Source of the DNA: Alteromonas sp. CI.11.F.A3
GTDB taxonomy: Bacteria > Pseudomonadota > Gammaproteobacteria > Enterobacterales > Alteromonadaceae
Assembly: GCF_032925565.1 (NCBI RefSeq)
Contig: NZ_CP136708.1
Location: 1,550,001-1,614,000 of the forward strand
Direction: 5' to 3'
Length of the DNA: 64,000 nt
The position numbers and the translations under genes are program-made. The notes beneath the pieces are model-generated. The model searched no databases. It saw only the letters and a program-made list of their open reading frames with translations, and was not told the DNA's origin. Shown in pieces: positions 25,659 through 35,318 of this stretch (position 1 is the stretch's first letter; each line of letters opens with the position of its first letter).

Positions 25659-27908
25659 CTAAGCCGCGTTTTTTCCGCCATCGATTGCGCGCAACGTCTC
25701 AGTTGCTGGCAATAGTTCCATGTCGAAAGTGTACTCATCAACACGAACCGCCAATTGGCGTTTTTCGTTGTAATCATGCAACTGTGCAGCTTCTTCGGCA
25801 TTAATAACACCTTTTTCTTGAAGCTTGTTTAGTGCGTGTTCAAACGAGATAAACGGCACTACTGGCTCTTTGCGAAGGGCTTTTTGCACTTTACCTAACA
25901 GGTGTGCAACCGCATGTTTCGCTTTAAACGCTTGTTCGTTAATATCGTTACCATCACCTGGGCTAACGCGAACTAAGTGAGTAAGCTGCGCTTTCACACT
26001 GTTGTCTTGCATAGATGCCATAGACAATTCACGTACTAGGTCATCGCTGATACCTGCAACACTGTTTGAGTAAGTGTTGGTCAGTAAGCGCATTAGGCCA
26101 CGCGTCGGTGTGTTCGGGAAATTGTTGATGAAGTTAACAATTGCCTGATCAGCTTGTTGTAATGACCATTGCATAGCGTATTCGAAATACGGTAGTGCAA
26201 GTTTACGGTCTTCAATGCGCTGCTCGTAAAAACGAATGGCTGCCATTGCACCGTAAAGGTAGCTCATCACATCACCCAGACGGGCTGAAAGTAACTCAGC
26301 CTTCTTAAGGTCTCCGCCAAGTACTGCTAGTGACAAGTCAGCAAGAGGCGCTAGTTTAGCTGAAATGCTGTTTACACGCTTTTCATACTTACGTACTTCA
26401 GGCAATGCAGACTCTGAACCGCGTAGGAAAGGTAGGTAACCTTTACCAAAACTGCGGAATGCATTCTTAACACTAAAACCAACAGTTTTACGTAACACTT
26501 TGTTGAATTCTTTATCAGCAGAACTTTCGTTGCTGTGAATAAGGTCAACCATGTCTTTCAAGTATGGGTGGCAACGCATTGCGCCTTGACCGAAAATCAT
26601 TAGATTACGAGTAAGAATGTTTGCACCTTCAACCGTAATGGCAATAGGAAGTGCTGCATATCCACCGGCAAGGGTATTTTGCGGGCCGCGCTGAATCGCT
26701 TTACCTGCTTGAATATCCATAGCCGAGTTCATCACATCACGACCAAGTTCGGTCATGTGATATTTAGCAATAGCGGTAACAACCGATGGTTTAACACCTA
26801 AGCCTAAGCCTTCAGTGGTAAGTACACGCATGGCTTCCAATAAGAAAGTCTTACCCGCGATGTCTGCCATCTTCTCTTGAATACCTTCGAAGCGACCAAT
26901 CGGCACACCGAACTGCTCACGTACAAATGAATACTCAACCGTACCTTTGAATGCAGATTGTGCTGTTGCAACGCCCATCGCTGGAAGTGAAATACCACGA
27001 CCTGCACCAAGACACGCTACTAGCATCTGCCAACCGCGACCGATATTTTTCTGACCACCGATAATAAATTCCATAGGAATAAATACATCTTGGCCACGAG
27101 TTGTACCGTTATAAAAGCGCACGCCCATAGGGTCGTGACGGTTACCAAGCTCTACACCAGGGTGAGACTTAGGCAGTAGGGCACAGGTAATACCTAGCTC
27201 TAGTTTGTCACCAAGTAATTGCTCTGGATCGAATACTTTAAATGCCAAGCCAAGTACGGTAGCAATTGGCGCTAGCGTAATATAACGCTTGTCCCAGCTG
27301 ATACGAAGACCAAGTACTTCTTCGCCGTTGTACTCGCCTTTAGTGACGATAGCGGCATCAGGAATAGCACCGGCATCTGAACCTGCTTCTGGGCTAGTTA
27401 GGGCAAAACACGGGATATCACGACCATCAGAAAGGCGTGGTAACCAGTAATCTTGTTGGGCAGTCGTACCATAATGCATAAGCAACTCACCCGGACCTAA
27501 TGAGTTAGGTACCATAACGGTTACTGCGATTGCACCAGATTTTGCCGCTATAGTGGCAACAATCGTTGAGTTAGCGTACGGGCTAAACTCAAGACCACCA
27601 AATTTTTTAGGAATGATCATTGAGAAGAAACGGTTCTTACCTAAGAAGTCTAAAACGTCTTGAGGAATGTGATCGCCGTTGTTTAACTCGAAATCATCAA
27701 TCATACCCAGTAATTCTGATACTGGGCCGTCCATAAATGCTTGCTCTTCAGCGCTCAATTTTGCTTGAGGAATATCACGAAGTGCCTGCATATCAGGTTT
27801 ACCCTGATAAATAGAAGATTCAATCCAAACGTCACCCGCGTCTAACGCTTCCTGCTCGGTTACAGAAATTGGTGGTAACACTTTTTTTAAGCTAGTTCTA
27901 ATACTCAT
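25659..27908 (-). CDS. fadE: Acyl-CoA dehydrogenase, FadE type
   Basis: This 749-residue flavoenzyme of fatty-acid beta-oxidation makes trans-2-enoyl-CoA from acyl-CoA. It is longer than ordinary acyl-CoA dehydrogenases (about 380) and has the long C-terminal extension of FadE proteins (E. coli FadE has 814). The dehydrogenase core lies at about 85-470 with IPKKFGGLEFS, CFALTSPEAGSDAGAIPD (FAD-contact region) and GRGISLPAMGVATAQ. The C-terminal part (about 500-749) is helical. It is a single gene ending at the terminator at 25601. A FadR-like site lies 20 bp before the start. Confidence 0.9.
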   Translation of the reverse strand: MSIRTSLKKVLPPISVTEQEALDAGDVWIESSIYQGKPDMQALRDIPQAKLSAEEQAFMDGPVSELLGMIDDFELNNGDHIPQDVLDFLGKNRFFSMIIPKKFGGLEFSPYANSTIVATIAAKSGAIAVTVMVPNSLGPGELLMHYGTTAQQDYWLPRLSDGRDIPCFALTSPEAGSDAGAIPDAAIVTKGEYNGEEVLGLRISWDKRYITLAPIATVLGLAFKVFDPEQLLGDKLELGITCALLPKSHPGVELGNRHDPMGVRFYNGTTRGQDVFIPMEFIIGGQKNIGRGWQMLVACLGAGRGISLPAMGVATAQSAFKGTVEYSFVREQFGVPIGRFEGIQEKMADIAGKTFLLEAMRVLTTEGLGLGVKPSVVTAIAKYHMTELGRDVMNSAMDIQAGKAIQRGPQNTLAGGYAALPIAITVEGANILTRNLMIFGQGAMRCHPYLKDMVDLIHSNESSADKEFNKVLRKTVGFSVKNAFRSFGKGYLPFLRGSESALPEVRKYEKRVNSISAKLAPLADLSLAVLGGDLKKAELLSARLGDVMSYLYGAMAAIRFYEQRIEDRKLALPYFEYAMQWSLQQADQAIVNFINNFPNTPTRGLMRLLTNTYSNSVAGISDDLVRELSMASMQDNSVKAQLTHLVRVSPGDGNDINEQAFKAKHAVAHLLGKVQKALRKEPVVPFISFEHALNKLQEKGVINAEEAAQLHDYNEKRQLAVRVDEYTFDMELLPATETLRAIDGGKNAA

Positions 27909-27925
27909 ATTTGACTCATCCGCTC

Positions 27926-27939
27926 ATCTGACCAGTTGT
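27926..27939 (-). promoter_or_regulatory. Possible FadR-type operator before fadE
   Basis: On the minus strand the sequence ACAACTGGTCAGAT contains TGGTC-N-GA, matching one half plus the centre of the E. coli FadR box (CTGGTC-N-GACC), but the second half is degenerate. Its position just upstream of the gene is fitting. The match is short, so this is tentative. Confidence 0.3.
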
Positions 27940-28171
27940 ATGATGTTAATACTACATCAGTTTCAGAAAAGATCAAAAAAATTGCTCATAAATAGTGTTG
28001 TATATGTAAAATTTAATAAAAAGAAGCGATTACGATAGTGCTTTAAATGGAAGATATGAGCTTATGTAACAAATGTGAGGCAGCATCTAAAAATATTCTG
28101 GTAACTGAGTTATGTTTATTAACCATTTACGGGTAAACTTTCGATAACAGAGCGAGTTACAGGAAGTTGTA

Positions 28172-30481
28172 ATGCAAGAAACATCATCGAACACATCAAG
28201 GTGGTTTGCGTCACCAAAGTTAACTATCTGTGTGGTTATTGTTGCGATGTTAGTAGCGATAGTCGGTGCCAAAAATTTATACTTTAGGGGCGACTACAAA
28301 GTATTTTTTGAGCCTGACAATCCGCAACGACTTGCCTTTGAAGAAATGCAGAACATATTTAATAAAAGCGAAAATGTCGCTTTTATGGTGGTGCCCGACG
28401 ACGATAATGTGTTTAAACCGTCTACCTTATCTTTAGTTGTTGAGCTTACAGAAGCTGCATGGCAACTCCCTCTTTCTACCCGCGTGGAGTCCATATCTAA
28501 CTTCCAATACACCTACGCCGAAGATGACGATCTTATTGTAGAAGACTTAATTACCACGGGTTCGCTCTCGAATTCAGAAATAACGGATATTAAAAATGTA
28601 CTTGATAGTACCCCTGAACTAACCGGAAGGTTAGTATCGTACCCAGGAGATGTTTTGGTAGTGAATACGACCATTCAACTACCTGACGGCGACCAAACGA
28701 AAGAAGTAATCGAAATCGCCACGGCTGCCACTGCATTAAAGCAGCAGTTAGAGGAAAAATACCCCGGCCACACTATCTACCTTACCGGTATGGTTGTAAT
28801 GAACGATGCCTTTGCGGTGGCTGCACAGCAAGACGCAAGTACGCTTATTCCCCTCATGTTTTTCCTTATCATTGTCATGATAGGCGTGATTGTTCGTTCC
28901 GTGTTTGCAGCCCTTGCCACATTATTAGTGGTCATTGTATCTATTGCCACATCCATTGGTGTATCTGGCTGGCTTGGTATGTTCCTAAGTACCGCTACGG
29001 TAAATGCCCCCACCATGATAACCACGCTGGCAGTGGCTGACTGTATCCACATCATTGTGGGTGTGCAGTACTTTCTTGGGCGCGGCCTCACTAACGCTAA
29101 TGCGATCAATGAAAGCTTAAGAATTAATACTAAGCCTATTATTATCACCAGTGTTACCACGGCGATTGGCTTTTTAATGCTGAACTTTTCTGCCGTTCCT
29201 GTCTTGTCCGATTTAGGTAACATGACTGCATTTGGTGTAATGCTCGCTTGTGTATTATCGCTTTGGTTCCTGCCTGCTTTATTGCTATTGAAGCCGCTAA
29301 AAGTGAAGACAACAAAAAATAATAAGATCTTCGAGCGATTGGGAAATAGAGTCACATCGAATTACCGAGCTCTGTTACCCATTTGTGCGGTAGTGATTGT
29401 GGGCATCAGTTTTTTTGCTACCAATAACGAGTTAAATGATGTTGCAGTGAAGTACTTCGACGATAGAAGTACGTTTGGCCAAGCGGTGGAAATAAATGAA
29501 GAGAAGCTTGGTGGTATGTCTAACATCGACTTCGTCATTTATTCTGATACCCCTTATGGTGCTACAGAACCTGACTTTTTAGCGCGAGTAGAATTACTCA
29601 CTAAATGGCTGCGCGATAAAGAAGACGTTCATCATGTGCTGTCATTTGCCGATACATTAAAACGGTTAAATAAAAATATGCATGGTGATGACGATACTTA
29701 TTATCGATTACCAGAAGATGGGGAGCTGGCCTCGCAGTATGTTTTGCTGTACGAAATGTCGCTGCCATTTGGTCTAGACTTAAGCAATCAGTTAGATATT
29801 GATAAATCGGCAATGAGAATTATCGCCGTTATTGATAACTTAGGCAGTAAAGATTTAACCGCATTAGAGTCTGATGCCAAAGCGTATTTTAAAAGCCTTG
29901 GCAGCGACAACCGTCTGGAAGCCGCAAGTCCGCCTTTAATGTTTGCGCATATTGGCGATCGAAATATGGAAAGTATGGTAAAGGGCTCTATTTATGCCTT
30001 AGTCCTTATTTCTGTTTTGATATTGTTCGCGTTACGTTCGTGGCGACTGGGGTTGGTAAGCTTGTTTACTAATTTGCTACCCGCCGCTATCGGGTTTGGC
30101 GTTTGGGGGTTAATCTCTGGCCAAATTAATATGGCACTGTCGGTGGTTATCAGTATGACCATGGGCATTATTGTTGATGATACAGTGCACTTCTTGTCAA
30201 AGTATCAGTCGGCGAGGCTGACCCGTAAGTCGGTTAAAGAAAGTGTACTTTATGCATTTAATACGGTTGGAATGGCACTGACCACAACCACAATCGTGCT
30301 GACAGTCGGCTTTAGTGTGCTAGCGTCTTCAAGCTTTATGCTGAATGCACATATGGGCATTTTAACCATTATAATTATCGTCGCGGCTTTGGCCGTCGAC
30401 CTTATTTTCCTACCCGCGTTGTTAATGTGGTTGGATAAAGATGAAACCCCGTTACCGGAGAAGAATAGTGAGATACATTAG
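28172..30481 (+). CDS. RND-superfamily (MMPL/HpnN-like) exporter
   Basis: This 769-residue inner membrane protein has the duplicated RND layout. TM1 is at about 17-35, a periplasmic loop runs to about 220, and a five-helix bundle at about 222-380 contains a conserved-type LAVADCIHI segment. TM7 is near 405-425, a second loop runs to about 610, and the second bundle at 615-760 has GIIVDDTVHFLSKY with paired Asp residues that would relay protons. It lacks the AcrB docking hairpins and belongs with the lipid/hydrophobe exporters. It overlaps the LolA-like gene by 14 bp, with an outer-membrane barrel next, forming one operon. Confidence 0.85.
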   Translation: MQETSSNTSRWFASPKLTICVVIVAMLVAIVGAKNLYFRGDYKVFFEPDNPQRLAFEEMQNIFNKSENVAFMVVPDDDNVFKPSTLSLVVELTEAAWQLPLSTRVESISNFQYTYAEDDDLIVEDLITTGSLSNSEITDIKNVLDSTPELTGRLVSYPGDVLVVNTTIQLPDGDQTKEVIEIATAATALKQQLEEKYPGHTIYLTGMVVMNDAFAVAAQQDASTLIPLMFFLIIVMIGVIVRSVFAALATLLVVIVSIATSIGVSGWLGMFLSTATVNAPTMITTLAVADCIHIIVGVQYFLGRGLTNANAINESLRINTKPIIITSVTTAIGFLMLNFSAVPVLSDLGNMTAFGVMLACVLSLWFLPALLLLKPLKVKTTKNNKIFERLGNRVTSNYRALLPICAVVIVGISFFATNNELNDVAVKYFDDRSTFGQAVEINEEKLGGMSNIDFVIYSDTPYGATEPDFLARVELLTKWLRDKEDVHHVLSFADTLKRLNKNMHGDDDTYYRLPEDGELASQYVLLYEMSLPFGLDLSNQLDIDKSAMRIIAVIDNLGSKDLTALESDAKAYFKSLGSDNRLEAASPPLMFAHIGDRNMESMVKGSIYALVLISVLILFALRSWRLGLVSLFTNLLPAAIGFGVWGLISGQINMALSVVISMTMGIIVDDTVHFLSKYQSARLTRKSVKESVLYAFNTVGMALTTTTIVLTVGFSVLASSSFMLNAHMGILTIIIIVAALAVDLIFLPALLMWLDKDETPLPEKNSEIH

Positions 30482-31262
30482 CCTTGTTTTACTGGCGTCG
30501 TTCATATCTATCACCACATTTAATGGCGTTGCCGCCGAGAGTGAGCCTAGCGCAAAGGGACTGGAAATAGCGCAAGAGCGAAAAGCGAGAGATCGTGGGT
30601 GGAATAATTCAGAGGCCAAAATCTTAATGGTACTGCGCAATGCGCAAGGCCAAGAAGCAACCCGTAAACTCAACGTGAAATCGATGGAGTTAACCGATGA
30701 TGGTGATAAAGCACTAACGGTTTTTCAATCGCCTCGGGATGTAAAAGGGACTGCATTTTTGAGCTTCTCCCATGTTTTCGATGCTGATGAACAGTGGATA
30801 TTTCTTCCTGCTTTAAAACGGGTAAAGCGTATCGCGTCTAGAAACAAGAGTGGGCCATTTGTCGGCAGTGAGTTTGCTTTTGAAGACATGACATCATTCG
30901 AAGTAGAGAAATTTTCTTATTCCTATGTGGGTGACGAGACGATTAATGGTGAAGCCTGCTTTGTATTAGAGCAAGTTCCTCAATATGACTATTCAGGTTA
31001 TACGCTGCAAAAAGTATGGATTGATAAGTCTCACTACCGTGTACATAAAGTTGAGTTTTACGATAAGAAAGGGGCGCTACTAAAGGTGCTTGAGCTAAAA
31101 GATTACGAGCTTTATAAAGAGAAATACTGGCGTCCTATTCGCAGCGAGATGACGAACGTACAAACGCGTAAGTCTACGTCGCTAATTACAGAAAGCTTAA
31201 TTTTTGATACCGACTTGTCAGAATCAGATTTTGACAAAAACAGTTTAAAAAGAGCGCGGTAA
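30468..31262 (+). CDS. Periplasmic LolA-like outer membrane lipoprotein-sorting protein
   Basis: This 264-residue secreted protein has a signal peptide (MRYISLVLLASFISITTFNGVAA). The mature part has the LolA/LppX-like half-barrel pattern: KSMELTDDGDKALTVFQSPRDVKGTAFLSF, then W-rich strands (DEQWIFLPALKRVKRI), GSEFAFEDM, and YTLQKVWIDKSHYRVHKVEFYDKKG. Such proteins carry lipids or lipoproteins between membranes. I chose the GTG at 30468 because GGAG lies 7 nt before it and it gives a clean signal peptide. It overlaps the exporter gene and is 3 bp from the barrel gene. Confidence 0.8.
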   Translation: MRYISLVLLASFISITTFNGVAAESEPSAKGLEIAQERKARDRGWNNSEAKILMVLRNAQGQEATRKLNVKSMELTDDGDKALTVFQSPRDVKGTAFLSFSHVFDADEQWIFLPALKRVKRIASRNKSGPFVGSEFAFEDMTSFEVEKFSYSYVGDETINGEACFVLEQVPQYDYSGYTLQKVWIDKSHYRVHKVEFYDKKGALLKVLELKDYELYKEKYWRPIRSEMTNVQTRKSTSLITESLIFDTDLSESDFDKNSLKRAR

Positions 31263-31265
31263 TTC

Positions 31266-32453
31266 GTGATTAAATCCATCGCTTTATTTGTATCGAGTAT
31301 TACGGCTTCATTCTCTTTACTGGCCAATACGGAAATAACAGGCTCTGCCGGTGGAGAGCTGCGCTATTTCATGCAAGACGCCCTCTACGAAGTGCAAGAA
31401 AGAACTTACGGCTCAGTCTTTTTTAGCCCCGAAACTTATACTGAGTGGAATGATGGTGAAGACAGCTTGCTGTTTAAACCCTTTTTCAAGGCCGACCAAC
31501 ACGATGAGGAGAGAACACATTTCGATGTTCGAGAACTGCAATGGATGCATGTGGCAGACACATGGGAAACCAAAGTAGGGATTGGAAAAGTATTCTGGGG
31601 GCAAACCGAGTCCATCCACCTCGTCGACATCGTTAATCAAACCGATGCCATTGAAGCGGTAGATGGCGAAGATAAACTTGGTCAGCCTATGGTTAATGTT
31701 TCTTACTTTAGTGACTTCGGCACGTTTTCAGCCTTTGTGTTGCCCTATTTTAGAGAGCGTACCTTTGAAAGTGCTGATGGACGTTTGCGACCGCCTATTG
31801 CCGTAGGAGATGCCTTGTACGAGTCGGATGGTGAGCAAAGCCATGTTGATTATGCGCTGAGGTGGCAATCAAGTATCAGTGATTGGGAAGTGGGGCTATC
31901 TTATTTTTCAGGTACAAGCCGAGAGCCAGAACTTGTTACTACGGTAAATAACGAAGGTCAGCCAGAGATTCTTCCCTATTACGCGCAAATCAGTCAGGTA
32001 GGCGTTGATTTACTCACCGTTTATGGTGCGTGGTTACTTAAATTTGAGTCGATATATCGTGAAGGGCAATCGGAAGATTTTACAGCGGTAGTGACAGGTT
32101 TCGAATACACCACACAAGGCATATTCGACACTCAATATGGCCTAGGTGTATTGAGTGAGTACCAGTTCGACGAGCGTGAAGATAACTTTTTTGCTGTGGG
32201 TCAAAACGACCTTATGGTGGGCTTACGGTTTATCTTTAACGATATTGATGGAACCGAAGTGCTAATGGGGTACGTGCAAGATTTAGATGAATCGAGTACA
32301 TCTAGTGCATTTATTGAAGCGTCCAGTCGTATATCACCTCATTGGCGCTGGAAATTGGATGGCTATTTCTTTTCAAGTGATGATACTGACGATACCTTTT
32401 ATTTCCTAAGAAGAGATGATCATCTCCAATTTACCCTAGAGTACTTTTTTTAG
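31266..32453 (+). CDS. Outer membrane beta-barrel protein of the RND operon
   Basis: This 395-residue protein has a signal peptide (MIKSIALFVSSITASFSLLA, cut before NTE). The mature part has alternating amphipathic strands and ends with an aromatic residue (QFTLEYFF), as expected for Bam-assembled barrels. The RELQWMHVADTWETKVGIGKVFWG segment recalls DUF1302-like porins that accompany RND/LolA-like genes. It starts with GTG. Its likely role is the outer membrane end of the transport path formed by the two preceding genes. A terminator follows at 32497. Confidence 0.75.
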   Translation: MIKSIALFVSSITASFSLLANTEITGSAGGELRYFMQDALYEVQERTYGSVFFSPETYTEWNDGEDSLLFKPFFKADQHDEERTHFDVRELQWMHVADTWETKVGIGKVFWGQTESIHLVDIVNQTDAIEAVDGEDKLGQPMVNVSYFSDFGTFSAFVLPYFRERTFESADGRLRPPIAVGDALYESDGEQSHVDYALRWQSSISDWEVGLSYFSGTSREPELVTTVNNEGQPEILPYYAQISQVGVDLLTVYGAWLLKFESIYREGQSEDFTAVVTGFEYTTQGIFDTQYGLGVLSEYQFDEREDNFFAVGQNDLMVGLRFIFNDIDGTEVLMGYVQDLDESSTSSAFIEASSRISPHWRWKLDGYFFSSDDTDDTFYFLRRDDHLQFTLEYFF

Positions 32454-32496
32454 TACGAGGCGTTATTTCTGATTTAAATTAAACATTTACACTCGT

Positions 32497-32529
32497 AACC
32501 CTAGTTATTTACTATTAGGGTTATTTTTT
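32497..32529 (+). terminator. Rho-independent terminator of the RND operon
   Basis: AACCCTA (32497-32503) pairs with TAGGGTT (32516-32522) around a 12-nt loop, followed by ATTTTTT. It is placed just before the next gene's ribosome binding site. Confidence 0.7.
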
Positions 32530-32551
32530 GTGGTTCTAACTTGAGGTTTTA

Positions 32552-33079
32552 ATGAAGCAGTTTGTCGTTGGTTTTATTGCGCTTTTTTCAATGTTTAACG
32601 CACATAGTGCTTCTACTCATTATGGTATCGCGTCAGTTGGGTTTAGTGATTTTGAGTTCACAAATGTCGAAAATAGCGGGCTAGCTTACAGTGTTGCTTT
32701 TGGACGCCAAATCCACAGGCAGTGGTATGCAGAAGTGGGTTACCTTAATTTAACTAATGATAGCGAAGGTGATACCGAGCTTTCGGGTGACGCGCTTTAC
32801 CTTGCTGTACTTGGAAAGGCAAATAGTCAGTATGGGGAGCTGTATTACAAATTAGGGATTGCTAACGCTGATATCGCAAGTACGCGCTACTGTGGAAACT
32901 CAGCTTTGTTAGGTGATGCATGCTCATTTGATGAGGGTGTGGTTGCAGGTATTGCTGGCCTTGGGTTTGATTATCATGTTGGTCTAAAATCTATGGTGCG
33001 ACTGGAATATATTTACTTAGGCGGGGAGGACGACCTCTCAACGCATTTAGTGTCTTTGGGCTTTCGCTACAATTTTTAA
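32552..33079 (+). CDS. Small outer membrane beta-barrel protein (OmpA/OmpX-like)
   Basis: This 175-residue protein has a signal peptide (MKQFVVGFIALFSMFNAHSA) and a predicted eight-strand barrel. The strands show typical alternation (GIASVGFSDFEF, LAYSVAFGRQI, WYAEVGYLNLT, YLAVLGKANS, GELYYKLGIANAD, MVRLEYIYLGG) and the C-terminus is LGFRYNF with terminal Phe. Two Cys residues in one loop (CGNSALLGDAC) may form a disulfide. It is probably an outer membrane structural or adhesion protein; the function is not deducible. Confidence 0.75.
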   Translation: MKQFVVGFIALFSMFNAHSASTHYGIASVGFSDFEFTNVENSGLAYSVAFGRQIHRQWYAEVGYLNLTNDSEGDTELSGDALYLAVLGKANSQYGELYYKLGIANADIASTRYCGNSALLGDACSFDEGVVAGIAGLGFDYHVGLKSMVRLEYIYLGGEDDLSTHLVSLGFRYNF

Positions 33080-33185
33080 TGCTCAATAGGGTTGGGTGAC
33101 CAAACACATACAAGTACAGCGGTGTAATCCAAACACTATCATTCAGCGTAAAAAGAGTTGCTAGTCAAAAACTAAGGAGCCATTT

Positions 33186-33452
33186 ATGAAAAATGAATTA
33201 GACAGTAAATTTCTGTTACAGGTGTTTGAAAAAATCCGAACTAACGGTGATAAGAAAGAAGACCAGTATCATCTGAATGGTATTGTTGCGTACACCGACC
33301 TCGATGGTTACACGCTATTTATTGAAGATAAAAATTGTAAACTGCAATTTGGTTTCCATAATCAATATCACTTTGATTATGAAAAAGACGATCACTTTCA
33401 AACTTTTGAGAAAAAGTTGAAGCAGATAGATAAAGAGTACGGCGCTAACTAA
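33186..33452 (+). CDS. Small cytoplasmic protein, possibly DUF3081
   Basis: This 88-residue protein is preceded by AAGGAG at a good distance from the ATG. It reads as a compact alpha/beta domain: an N-terminal helix (DSKFLLQVFEKIR), strands around YTDLDGYTLFIEDKNCKLQFGFHNQYHF, and a C-terminal helix (FEKKLKQIDKEYG). The pattern fits DUF3081, a small family of marine gammaproteobacteria, but I am only moderately sure. No function is known. Confidence 0.65.
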   Translation: MKNELDSKFLLQVFEKIRTNGDKKEDQYHLNGIVAYTDLDGYTLFIEDKNCKLQFGFHNQYHFDYEKDDHFQTFEKKLKQIDKEYGAN

Positions 33453-33639
33453 ACCGCTTGATTGGGAGGGGAAACCTTTTTTCAAAACTTGACGTTTATC
33501 GAGATTGTTAAACTAAAGCTTGGCGCATTGAAAACAAAATACCACGGCAGTAGTGTCGAATTATTCCACCAACGCACTTTCGACTTTAATTTGGTCTGCT
33601 ACAATAGCGCTCCTCTTAATTTGTTAGGAATAGAGTGCG

Positions 33640-34566
33640 TTGGCTGCGGCAATTAAGGCTCCTAAATTCAAACTGTCTTTTCTTACTCCAAAATTTTGGC
33701 CAGTATGGCTAGGAGTATTCCTTCTTTACATCATCACTTGGCTCCCTCTACCAGTCATACGATTTATTGGTGGTGGTGCAGGTAAACTGATTGCGAAAAT
33801 CGTTCCTAAGCGCGTGCGCGTGGCAAAGCGAAACCTTGAACTTTGGAACCCTTCATTATCAGAGTCAGAAGTGCAGGCACTATTAAAGGAAAACGTGCGT
33901 AGAACCGGTATGGCGTTATTTGAAACGGCTATGGGGTGGTGGTGGCCTGATTGGCGAGTGAAAAAGGCCATAGAAATTGAGGGTGCAGAGCATGTTGAAG
34001 CGGCCATAGCCAGCGATCATGGAGTTTTTGGTATGGCACTGCACAATATGAATCTTGAATTTGCATGCAGGGGAATTGGTTATTTCCACCCAAGCATCGC
34101 CTTCTATAGAAAGCATAATAATCCGCTAGTCGACTATTTACAGTACCACGGTCGTAACCGCTCAAATAAGTACATGATTGATAAGCGAAATGCCAAGGCC
34201 TTATTAATGGCCTTGGAAGACAAAGAGCTTTGCTTGTACCTTCCAGATCAAGATTACGGACCAAAACAAAGCGTGTTCGTCCCCTTTGGTGGGGTCGCTG
34301 AAACCGCGACCACTACTGCTACGCTGATGTTTATTCGTCGCTCTACCAGTATACCCATGATAATTACGTCTCAGTACACTGCGAAAGGTTACAAGATCAA
34401 AATATACCCACCATTGACGCATTTAGGGGATATGGACGATGTTGCTGCATTAACGGAATTGAACACCCATATCGACAAGGCCATTAAAGAACAGCCTGAA
34501 AGTTACTTGTGGATGCACAAACGGTTTAAAACCAGACCCAGTAAAGACACCCCGTCATTGTACTAA
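33640..34566 (+). CDS. LpxL/LpxM-type lipid A acyltransferase
   Basis: This 308-residue inner membrane enzyme of the HtrB/LpxL family transfers a secondary acyl chain to Kdo2-lipid IVA. One membrane anchor lies at about 20-42. The catalytic HX4E motif is His135-Asn-Met-Asn-Leu-Glu140. Further conserved blocks are FYRKHNNPLVDYL and LYLPDQDYGPKQSVFVPFFG-like, with an IPMIITSQ segment. The TTG at 33640 is the likely start (AGGA about 10 nt upstream). Whether it acts as LpxL, LpxM or LpxP cannot be told. Confidence 0.85.
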   Translation: MAAAIKAPKFKLSFLTPKFWPVWLGVFLLYIITWLPLPVIRFIGGGAGKLIAKIVPKRVRVAKRNLELWNPSLSESEVQALLKENVRRTGMALFETAMGWWWPDWRVKKAIEIEGAEHVEAAIASDHGVFGMALHNMNLEFACRGIGYFHPSIAFYRKHNNPLVDYLQYHGRNRSNKYMIDKRNAKALLMALEDKELCLYLPDQDYGPKQSVFVPFGGVAETATTTATLMFIRRSTSIPMIITSQYTAKGYKIKIYPPLTHLGDMDDVAALTELNTHIDKAIKEQPESYLWMHKRFKTRPSKDTPSLY

Positions 34567-34689
34567 CGGAGCAGTTACCTATTACATCGTTAGGTGTACA
34601 ATTACTGATGTAGCGCGCTTTTTGTGCGTAAGGTAAAAGCGAGGTAAGCTGTACCTTGGGTTTAAGTTATTGGAAGCATTAATAAAGTC

Positions 34690-35304
34690 ATGGCTAAAAA
34701 AGGTTATTCAAATACATTATTTTGGGCGCGTCACGTAGCGCTGGCATTCGTATTGATAGTGATTGCGGGTGTGATGATTTATTTGCAACAAAATAACAGT
34801 GATGACGTTCCTTCTGGTAAACCTGTTGAAGAAAAGTCGGTGGCAAAGGGATTGAGCGAGTTTTACCGCGAATTTAGAATGTCTTCCACCGATCCAGTAA
34901 AAGAAGAACAGGGGAATTTTGTCATCGAAACTGGTGGCGTTGATCCCCAGCTTGATAGCAGACTAGAGAGCATGTCCAGCTTAAATACGACAGTAGATAC
35001 TAGCTGGACTGGCGAGCAAAAATACCGCACCTTTAAAGAAGGGAGTACGCTGCGAGAAGCTATCTCTACTTTTGCGCAAGCGGAAGGAATGCAGCTGATA
35101 TGGAATTTAGAGCAAGACTTCATAATCAAACATCAGTTTCAGTTAGATAATACGGTAGCCGGTTCGTTGGCAAAAATTGCTAGCGCTATCGACAGTAGCT
35201 TCGAAGGGCAAGTGAATGCCTATCTATGCCCCGAGCAACGTTCCTTAGTAGTGACCGCTGAAGAAACCGACTTTTTAGCTACCCGATGTACTCTAGTTCG
35301 TTGA
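34690..35304 (+). CDS. Membrane-anchored TcpQ-domain protein
   Basis: This 204-residue protein has one N-terminal membrane segment at about 12-32 and a periplasmic part. The C-terminal half (about 110-204) has the TcpQ/secretin-STN-like pattern: YRTFKEGSTLREAISTFAQAEGMQLIWNLEQDF, then LAKIASAIDSSFEG and YLCPEQRSLVVTAEE. TcpQ proteins assist the TcpC-type secretin in toxin-coregulated-pilus systems. No pilus or secretin genes are nearby, so the partner is unknown. It is convergent with glnE and shares a terminator with it. Confidence 0.7.
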   Translation: MAKKGYSNTLFWARHVALAFVLIVIAGVMIYLQQNNSDDVPSGKPVEEKSVAKGLSEFYREFRMSSTDPVKEEQGNFVIETGGVDPQLDSRLESMSSLNTTVDTSWTGEQKYRTFKEGSTLREAISTFAQAEGMQLIWNLEQDFIIKHQFQLDNTVAGSLAKIASAIDSSFEGQVNAYLCPEQRSLVVTAEETDFLATRCTLVR

Positions 35305-35318
35305 TGTTTAGCTAAATC

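Noticed and set aside
33462..33656. Open frame of 64 codons before the LpxL-type gene
   Set aside because: It has no convincing domain, and its end overlaps the acyltransferase start; more likely untranslated leader.
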